The notes beneath the pieces were generated by a model. The model saw nothing but the letters and a program-made list of their open reading frames with translations. It had not been told where the DNA came from and ran no database searches. DNA of 64,000 nucleotides. It comes from Rutpela maculata. Lineage: Eukaryota > Arthropoda > Insecta > Coleoptera > Cerambycidae. The translations under genes and the position numbers were made by a program. The stretch lies in the NCBI GenBank assembly GCA_936432065.2, contig OW386286.2, forward strand, positions 267,921,987-267,985,986, written 5' to 3'. The first letter of the stretch is position 1. Every line of letters begins with the position of its first letter. Below are positions 57,059 through 64,000 of the stretch, in pieces.

Positions 57059-59088
57059 CCGTACGGGAATGTTACTTTCCCGGCCTATAATTCACTGCAT
57101 TTAGTGAAAAATGAGCCGCATCTTCAGACCAATTCATACAAAAGCAAATGTTGGTTTTCCAGGTAGGTTCTGATGTCCTTAATAAGGTCTCAAAAGTCCC
57201 CGAAGTGGGAGTGTAAGGATAAAATTTTGCAACGCTGTAAAGGGCTAAAATCGTGCTCGGAAAGGAATTTTTCGAGATACTTCGGTTTTCATTGCCTCTA
57301 CGACAAAAATACATCAGGCCAAAAATAAAGCCATGGAAATTCTCTATAAAAAAGATAGAGGGTCTTTTTTTCGTTTACGCAATAGTTTTCTTGATAAATT
57401 ATATTTGCCAAGCATATGTTAATTATGTACAAAATCATTTTGGCTCGAACTCTATTATTGTTTTTGATGGTTATGAAAATATTAGCAACAGTGTGAAGGC
57501 TATGGAGCAGCTTCGCCGGTCCTCAAAAGCTTCATCTGTTGACATTTACTTTAATGAGCAGATGGTTGCAACTGTAAGCCAAGAGAAGCTCCTTTCCAAT
57601 AATAAAAATAAAACCAGATTGGTTTCGATGTTGACAGAAAAGTTTGAGGCAAATAATTATATTGTTAGACATGCTGAAGATGATGCTGACATTTTGATAG
57701 TCTAAACAGCGCTTGAGGAATCATGTAAAAATACTACGGTTGTGGTTGGGGAAGATGTGGATCTTCTTATAATTTTAACTGCTCGTACACCTATTAATAA
57801 AGAAAGTCTTCTTCTCAAACCAGGCAGAGGGAAGATCTAACGAAAAATGTATTCTTCACGAAGCTTTGATCACCATAAAGATATTCGAGATCACATATTG
57901 TTTCTGCACGCATTCTCTGGGTGTGACACTACATCTGCTCTGTTTAATAAAGGCAAGACTGCAGCTTTGAAAGTGATGAAAAAACCGCAGGACTTGAAAC
58001 TTAGCTGAAGTTTTCAGCAAGACTGGTACTTCTCCTGACATAGTTACTTCGAATGGGATAAAATGTTTCCTCGCAATCTATAACGCTCCAGTTAAAGAAG
58101 TTTCCATCGATAACTATCGGTATTCTTGCTTTATTCAAGCTGTGAGCAAAAACAAACCAGTGAAATTGAATTCATTACCATCCACTCATGACGCAGCTCA
58201 ACAGCATCTATTTCGTGTTTATTTTCAAGTACAGAAATTGTTGGGTAATGTATCGAATCCTAAAGAGTGGGGATGGATGTTGAAAGATACCATATTGTGG
58301 CCAAAAACAACATCCCAACTTCCTGCGCCTGATTGCCCTCTGAAGATGATTTTCTGCAATTGTACGAAAGGTTGTGGACCATTGTGTGGCTGTCGGAGGT
58401 TGGGACTTAATTGCTCACCAGTTTGCGGCAACTGCCATGGAAAATCTTGCTTGAATGCTGAATCCATTGAAAACTCGTCAGAAATATAGAAGCCGTCACT
58501 GAAGCAGAGACTGAAAATTCTCAGATTGACTAGAATTTCCTCGAACGAATCGATGAATTTATAAAAGAAGAAAACGGACAAGAAGGAAATTATTAATTTG
58601 ACAACATTTTAATAAGTATGACAAGCGTGGATTAGGTCTACCGGGGAAACCACATAAAAAAACGCGCCTAGTACTCAACCTCAAGGGTGGTGTGGAATAG
58701 AGTACTTAAATTATCCATAATATCCCATAAGTTCAAATTCAATGCAAGATTTTCAAGAAAACTATTGCATATATGAAAAAAAGTCCTTCTATCTTTTTTA
58801 TAGAGAATTTCCATAGCTTTCTTTTTGGCCTAATGTATTTTTGTCGTAGAGGCAATGAAAACCGAGATATCTCGAAAAATTCGTTTCCGAGCACGATTTT
58901 AGCCCTTTACAGCGTTGCCAAATTTTATCCTTACACTCCCACTTCGGGGACTTTTGAGACGACCTTATTAAGGACACCAGAACCTACCTGGAAAACCAAC
59001 ATTTGTTTTTGTAATTGTATGAATTGGTCTGAAGAAAAATCCTAAATGCAGTGGATTACTAGGCCGGGAAAGTAACATTCCCGTACGG
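57059..59088 (+). mobile_element. Nuclease-family inverted-repeat element, copy F (best preserved)
   Basis: Arms of about 336 bp: 57059-57394 and 58753-59088. The ends CCGTACGGGAATGTTACTTT and AAAGTAACATTCCCGTACGG are inverted. So are 'CTTCAGACCAATTCATACAA', 'CCCCGAAGTGGGAGTGTAAG' and 'GGAAATTCTCTATAAAAAAG' with their complements. The terminal 28 bp is itself a palindrome and recurs at 59351-59378. The outer arm continues beyond, so the true element may be 56925-59530 with a later insertion at 59089-59350. Confidence 0.9.
57253..58695 (+). pseudogene. XPG/FEN-like nuclease + CXC-like transposon protein (copy F)
   Basis: One frame with two TAA stops and one shift (near 58000) covers most of the protein. 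Order: 'YVNYVQNHFGSNSIIVFDGY' (strand-D-G of PIN/XPG nucleases), a helical linker, then 'KFEANNYIVRHAEDDADILI' (acidic helix, compare A-E-A-E-A of FEN1). 'TTVVVGEDVDLLIIL' (compare S-x-D-x-D) and 'FLHAFSGCDTTSALFNKGKT' follow. Next are 'LPSTHDAAQQHLFRVYFQVQ', 'EWGWMLKDTILWPKT' and the cysteine cluster 'MIFCNCTKGCGPLCGCRR' with 'GLNCSPVCGNCHGKSCLN'. The acidic nuclease residues are all present. The N-terminal part before the FDGY strand is replaced by arm sequence; a spliced upstream exon may be missing. After the stop at 58489 the block 'GLGLPGKPHKKT' is conserved. I cannot name the family. Confidence 0.85.
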
Positions 59089-59232
59089 TTTTTTTTTGTA
59101 TATTCTAGACAGTAAATAAATACACGCAGACAAACCAACTCACATTAAAATTGCATTTATTAGTAAGCAGTTAGATTGTAATGAAGAAATGTTATGCATT
59201 AATACAAATTATTGATTGTGATTTCAGAAAAA

Positions 59233-59349
59233 ATAGTATGTGTACTTCGGTGTGAAAGCACATTCCCGGACGACGATGCAAATTGTTGGCCGAGGCGCTA
59301 GCCGAGGCCAACAAGCATCGCTTTCACACCTAAATACACAATATACTAT
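59233..59349. repeat. Hairpin with GC-rich tip
   Basis: GTGTGAAAGC faces GCTTTCACAC, GATGCAAATTGTTGGCC faces GGCCAACAAGCATC, around GAGGCGCTAGCCGAG. It lies between two copies of AGGCCGGGAAAGTAACA. Confidence 0.8.
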
Positions 59350-59378
59350 TCCCGGCCTAGGCCGGGAAAGTAACATCC

Positions 59379-59530
59379 CCGTACGGACTTGTTGAACGTT
59401 GGTTGGCAACGGATCTTTTCCGGTCTGTTTTCTGATAGTTTCTTAGCAACGGACTAAAATACTGGAATTGTGCATTTTTCGATCTGAAATCTCGCCGAAA
59501 ATGTAGACATTGCCCATCGATTTCAGAAAA
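59379..59530. repeat. Outer inverted arm, right (partner 56925-57058)
   Basis: 'GGATCTTTTCCGGTCTGTTTTC', 'TTCTTAGCAACGGACTAAAA' and 'GGAATTGTGCATTTTTCGATC' are inverted relative to the left arm. The Crypton gene starts 40 bp downstream. Confidence 0.9.
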
Positions 59531-59572
59531 AATGGAGTATTTTACCTGCCGTAAATATTTATTAACACAGCC

Positions 59573-60810
59573 ATGATTTTGACATTAAACAGAAATCGTT
59601 TGTCATTGTCACGTTTCTCACGCCTGTCACAGCTCCACAATAAATGTTTTCTCGCGGATTATTTACAAAAAATTATGGAAGATATTCAGTGCACGCGGCA
59701 TGAAATTCAAAAGAAGTCATTAGAGACGTCTTTGGAACTTCTACCAGAAAAATCGGTAGAAAAATATAATCGTCAGTACGACATATTTCTGGGATGGTGG
59801 AAGAAACACGAAATAAAAAAATACGGTGACAACGTATTACTGGCATATTTTTCCGATTTATCAAAGCAATATTGTCCTTCTTCAACGTGGTCGTATTAAG
59901 CCATGCTTAAAGCAAGCCTTTCAGCAAAGCAAGACGTTAACATTAGTGAATATAGAAAACTTACGGCTTTTTAAACCAAAAAGGAAGAAATCATACTCCA
60001 AAAAAATCCAAGAATACTTACATTTTTACTAGATGCTCCGGATGAAATCTACTTGATGATGAAGGTAATTTGTGAAACTTTTCAAAACCAATTTGATATA
60101 ATGTGGTCATTATTTTAGATTTGTGTTATGTTTGGAATTGGCTTTACGTAATGAAGAACTTTTGAATTTAAAAGTAGGTGACATAGAGCACAAAGAAACA
60201 ATTCTGGTTGGTCATATACCCAAAACAAAGACCAACAAGCTTCGTTTATTTGTGATCACTGCAGAGTTTGAAAGAAAATCAAAATTCATGGAATTATTTA
60301 ATAAATATATCACTCTGCGTCCTAAGCAGACGTCCCACGATCGGTTTTTCCTAACCTACTGAAACGGCAAATGCACAGTTCAGCCAGTTGGAATCCATGC
60401 TATTATAAGTGTACCAAGCAAAATTGCCAACTATCTGCATCTGCCAGAACCATCACTTTATACGGGACATTGTTTCCGTCGAACATCCGCCACTCTCTTT
60501 GCCAACGCAGGCGGCAGTAAAGAAAATTTAAAACGTCACGGAGGGTCGAAAAGCGACACGATAGACTGCACAGTCTCATGTTGAAGAATCTGTACTCAAT
60601 AAAACAAAAATCGCAAAGACGATTTTAGGCAATGGTCAAACTGACAACATAGTTGTTACCAATGATAATTCTACTAAAGAAGATTTACACATTGTTAACA
60701 TAGATAATAATCCTCAAACATTTTCAATTGAAACTCCTTCGACTTCAGGAATTAATTTTTATAATACGTCAGGGTGTAAATTTTTACGGTTGGCGATAAA
60801 AATTTGTATG
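59573..60810 (+). pseudogene. Crypton-type tyrosine recombinase
   Basis: First exon frames: 'LPEKSVEKYNRQYDIFLGWW', 'NVLLAYFSDLSKQYCPSSTW' (SAM-like core-binding domain), then 'FLLDAPDEIYLMMK'. A 57-bp intron follows (GTAATT...TTTTAG, about 60063-60119). Second part: 'ALRNEELLNLKVGDI' (catalytic Arg I), 'IPKTKTNKLRLFVI', 'RFFLTY' stop 'NGKCTVQPVGI', then 'YTGHCFRRTSATLFANAGG' (H-x-x-R) and 'NLKRHGGSKSDTI'. After a shift it reads 'SHVEESVLNK', where the expected catalytic Tyr is His. The tail 'STSGINFYNTSGCKF' is typical of Crypton-derived recombinases. About five lesions. The copy at 12139-12419 is a relative and retains Y. Confidence 0.85.
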
Positions 60811-60816
60811 CACCAT

Positions 60817-60907
60817 GTCAGTAAAGTGTCTTTATCGAACTCACCTGTTACTCGCGTCGCTCGACTCCTAATCTCAGACTCGTTCGATAAAGACTCACTT
60901 TACTGCC
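60817..60907. repeat. Hairpin with GC-rich tip at the end of the Crypton gene
   Basis: GTCAGTAAAGTG...CTTTATCGAAC faces GTTCGATAAAG...CACTTTACTG around CTCGCGTCGCTCGACTC. Confidence 0.85.
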
Positions 60908-62432
60908 TTAGTACATAAATAACTATTATATAATGTGATACTTTTTAATGGAGTTTTAGAATATTTGAAACTAACTGTCTAAGAGCTGGCGCGGCTGTTA
61001 TCATCAAGTGTCTGCGAAGTCGCAATTTTGTTTATGATTTCCTAAGACAAGCAAAATTTTTTATGAAGCACGACTTTCTCGGCAACTCAAAGATAAAAAA
61101 GTTGACAATAATTAGAGACAGTACAAGGGAATCAGCAAAACTGATCTTTGCATTCACTGGAATGGGGAACTTGCCCATTTTTTTAAAATTTCATTAAAGT
61201 GTGTATTTATGAATAAAAACACGCCACACCGCTCTTAAATCGCAGTATTTACTTTGCAATAAATAATTAAAGCTGAAATCCTTGCCACTTTTCACGAAAA
61301 GCACTATGACGTCACCAGGTGAAAACTAGTCTTGCGTGGTGTCCAACAGATGGCGTACTTTAGCCGAGCGGTACGTCTTCACCCTAATTAATGGGCGGCG
61401 GTTGGCTTTGAGACGTCCGCATATTCGGTCATAGGTCTTTTGTTTATGTTAGAGAAAAAATTTAAAAAAGTGTCGGAAAGCTCAATCAATTCTCTTTACA
61501 TAAGCTGTCTACAAATTTTTCGAAAAAAAGAAAAAAAAAACGATAATTATCGAGATATTCGAGGAAATGTAGGAAATTACACGTTTTCCTATAGAGTGTA
61601 TGTAAATTTTAAAAAAATAATTTTTCTCATAAACCTTTGTTTCGAAGGGCCGAGATTAACGGAGCGTCAAAGTAGTACATAATATTAAGTGAACATTGTA
61701 TATGAGATCGATTTCAATTAATTACCGATTAATTACGGTGACAAAATGGAGAAATTTTACCGAAAAAAAAAAGTCCCAAATCCCGCCCCCTTTATTCCTT
61801 CATTTTTGTCGGAATAGGCTCATTTAACATTTTTTTATTATCACATATTCTGAAAGAGCTTGGTGAGTATAGTAAGTATGACAAAAATTAGAATTTACTG
61901 ACACCGCCTTCATGTATAAAAAAATTATTAAAGTCGGCGCGCTTAAAAACGCTCAGGATAACTATGTAGTCGAGTTGTGACGTCAGATGGCTGAACCGCC
62001 CAGTGAACACGCTGTTAATGCAAGTAGAGTAAAATCTGGAAGTAAAGTCGCTTAGTTTTAGAGAAAAAAAAACGGCGTAGAACCAAACCAGACTTGTGGG
62101 ATTCTTTAGTAAGATAATCGTGTACACGAAATCATTTTTTACGACATTTTTTGGTGGTCGAGAACTTTTTTATTTCGGAAAAAAACTCAAAAAAATAGAT
62201 TTTTAATGAAATATGTTTTTTAACGTTTCCACCGCTATATCTCTGAAAATATTTGTGGTATCAAGCTATTTTTTTTTTTAGATTAAAGTAGACACAATAG
62301 CGCTTCGAACAACGTCCCACGTGAACCCGATTCATTCTTTTTTAAGTTGGAAAAATAATAGGAAACTCAAACTTATTATTTTCAGTAGCGTAATTTTAGA
62401 CAATCGAGAAAAAAATTATTTATGAAAATTTG
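60908..62432. other. No gene recognised
   Basis: Frames at 61440-61682 and 61888-62127 have no motif. CTATGACGTCACC (61305) and GTTGTGACGTCAG (61975) share a GACGTCA word, but no arms could be paired. Confidence 0.4.
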
Positions 62433-63392
62433 TAGTGTGTCCACGGATGGACGTAAGTAACTATACTTGTAAAAAACTTTATTTTTCGTTTTTCGAAAAA
62501 AACTCATTCTTCATCATTTCTTTTGCTTATTATATAAATACGATTCACATTAAGAAACTTCGATTCTGTTGTACAGGGTGCGCAAAAATATAAAAATTCA
62601 GATTATCAAAATTAAAAATTTTTAAATCAAACTTTTTGAAGCATTACAATTAAAGAGCTTAACAGGAGTAATTAAAAGCCAAAAAAAAATTTTATGGGCA
62701 TTATTGTTACTAAAATATTTGATATTAAATATAGACGGACTTTTTAAAATTAAATGCGAGAAAATAACCAACACTTGATCAAGTAAATGCGCTGCTCCAA
62801 AGTCAGCATCTTTCTGAAGATATTAGTTGACAAATGTTAACAAATAACAATACCATCTAAACATAACTTGACAGGAACAATCTTGATTTATATTCACAAA
62901 ATGAAATGGCGGTCCTCTTCTAAAAATAACACGAAGTTAATTCAACCAAGGCAGAACCTGAGTCGGAAAACTTTGAAACACCCTTCATACCTAAACTTAA
63001 TAATAATAGATACAAACAACGTTTCATTACAAGTAATATGTAGTCTTAAAAAAATAATAATCGATAAGATTTGGAAAAAAAATCGATTTAATTTTTAATA
63101 TAAAATATCCTAGTAACAATAATTCCCACGAAAAACATTTATTCGGCTTCTCCATTACTCCTTTTAAGCCCCTTAATTTTAATGATTCAAAAAGTTTGAT
63201 TTAAAAATTTTTAATTTTTAAAATCTACATTTTTATATTTTTTGCACACCCTGTACAACAAAATCGAAGTTACTCAACGTGACTCGTATTTATATAACAA
63301 GCAACAAAAATTATAAAGAATGACTTTTTTTCGAAAAACTGAAAATAAAATTTTTTACAAGTATAGTTAAGTCCATCCGTGGACACACTGTA
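62433..63392. mobile_element. Foldback MITE with mariner-like ends
   Basis: The ends TAGTGTGTCCACGGATGGAC and GTCCATCCGTGGACACACTGTA are inverted. Arms of about 250 bp include an inner pair TACAGGGTGCGCAAAAATAT and ATATTTTTTGCACACCCTGTA (62572, 63255), suggesting nested or composite ends. The 76-residue frame at 62868-63098 has no motif. Confidence 0.85.
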
Positions 63393-63893
63393 TACATGCT
63401 GCATACAAATGGAAGCCAATAGTATTGAGTCAGCGATTTTTTTTTAACGGGCCAAAGTCATATTCTTGCGCGCTCGGCTGTAGCAAGCCTGCCGACTGCA
63501 ACGATCTGACGGTCCCGGTCGGGGTGTATGTAGTAGTTTAACTTATATCAATAGATACAAAACCAGTAGTGATCAAAAGCATCAATATTATTATTGTTCA
63601 ATATTTCATATATTGTACAGTAGTATTGAACATATGTTGTTAATATTAAGAAATTGTATAATAAATATAAAATAGTCTCCTTTTAATATTAAAAAGACAG
63701 GTAGGTAGATATAAATACCTAATCTATAAATATCAATCAGTGTTACTAACTACCCACCTAATTAGTAAGTTTATTAGACTTTTTTAAATGAATGAAAGTA
63801 AAAACGTACGCATAAAATGAGTTTTATTGTTGAAATAAATTTTCTATTTGGATAGATAAATATGTAGTATGTAGAGTTTATGTAGGCCCTACA
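63393..63893. other. No gene recognised
   Basis: GC-richer at 63465-63530, then A/T-rich. The last part is probably the 3' flank or arm of copy H. Confidence 0.4.
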
Positions 63894-64000
63894 TTAATAG
63901 CATTCTAATTCGTTCATATCTGCCTCGAAATCTTTAATAATGTTGTTACAGGAACGACATTTGCACTCGTTGCAACATTTTAGGCCTTCCTTAAATAAGC
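63894..64000 (-). pseudogene. CXC-like cluster of the nuclease-family protein, partial (copy H)
   Basis: The minus strand reads 'LFKEGLKCCNECKCRSCNNI', then 'DFEADMNELECY' and a stop at 63894-63896. C-x2-C-x-C-x2-C-N with an acidic tail matches the end of copy C ('CSELCKCKECKN...DSEDSDF'). The rest lies beyond the window, so it may or may not be intact; the visible part has no lesion. Confidence 0.7.

Noticed and set aside
58225..58581. 118-residue minus frame
   Set aside because: Shadow of the cysteine-cluster region of copy F.

Overview
This window is AT-rich, gene-poor eukaryotic DNA, almost certainly from an insect. The evidence is the set of mobile elements: mariner, R4-type, R1/LOA-type and Jockey-type retrotransposons, a Ty3/gypsy element, Crypton-type tyrosine recombinases, short introns and many MITE-like hairpins. 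A beetle is my guess; the sequence does not prove the order. I see no intact host gene, rRNA, functional tRNA, CRISPR array or bacterial-style operon. Nearly every long open frame is a transposon relic or lies inside a repeat.

The main content is a repeated family of elements with long terminal inverted repeats that carry relics of one gene. The gene encodes a flap-endonuclease/XPG-like (PIN-fold) nuclease domain, then a conserved 'FSGCDTTS' block, then a 'GW...P' block, and in most copies a C-terminal TSO1/CXC-like cysteine cluster. I count seven copies: 358-1594 (-), 20409-22406 (+), 31014-34190 (+), 35990-38725 (+), 45920-50049 (+), 57059-59088 (+, best preserved) and a partial one at 63894-64000 (-). 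Five have inverted arms of roughly 0.15-0.57 kb and one (358-1594) has a 21-bp pair; the last runs off the window. The arms differ in sequence between copies although the gene and the architecture are shared. I cannot assign this family to a transposon superfamily I know.

Layout. 0-1.7 kb: nuclease-family copy A. 3.7-4.3 kb: reverse-transcriptase relic. 4.3-5 kb: interspersed repeat with a tRNA-like piece. 6.4-8.5 kb: two 5'-truncated R4/Dong-like retrotransposon tails set between TTA microsatellites. 8.9-9.3 kb: Jockey-like RT relic. 11.1 kb: a possible YqaJ-family first exon. 11.6-12.4 kb: RNase H relic and a Crypton recombinase relic. 12.4-18.4 kb: two large foldback elements, the second broken by a TA-flanked transposon carrying an unnamed protein family. 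19.4-22.6 kb: interspersed repeat, nuclease copy B, a MITE. 23-24.6 kb: tandem repeat and a 160-bp hairpin. 26.3-27.9 kb: mariner relic and a 76-bp tandem array. 30-34.2 kb: nuclease copy C with two nested MITEs. 36-38.7 kb: copy D. 38.8-41.5 kb: two RT relics. 43.6-45.9 kb: a longer Jockey-like element. 45.9-50 kb: copy E, split by a 1.9-kb foldback with a 5-bp target duplication. 51.4-53.2 kb: 3' half of a gypsy element. 54.3-56.1 kb: R1/LOA-like and R4-like relics. 56.9-60.9 kb: copy F next to a Crypton recombinase gene. 62.4-63.4 kb: mariner-related foldback. 63.9-64 kb: copy H.

How they fit together: elements have inserted into one another repeatedly. The inference I would test first is that the XPG-like nuclease gene belongs to an autonomous foldback-type transposon and that the coding-free foldbacks are its dependants.
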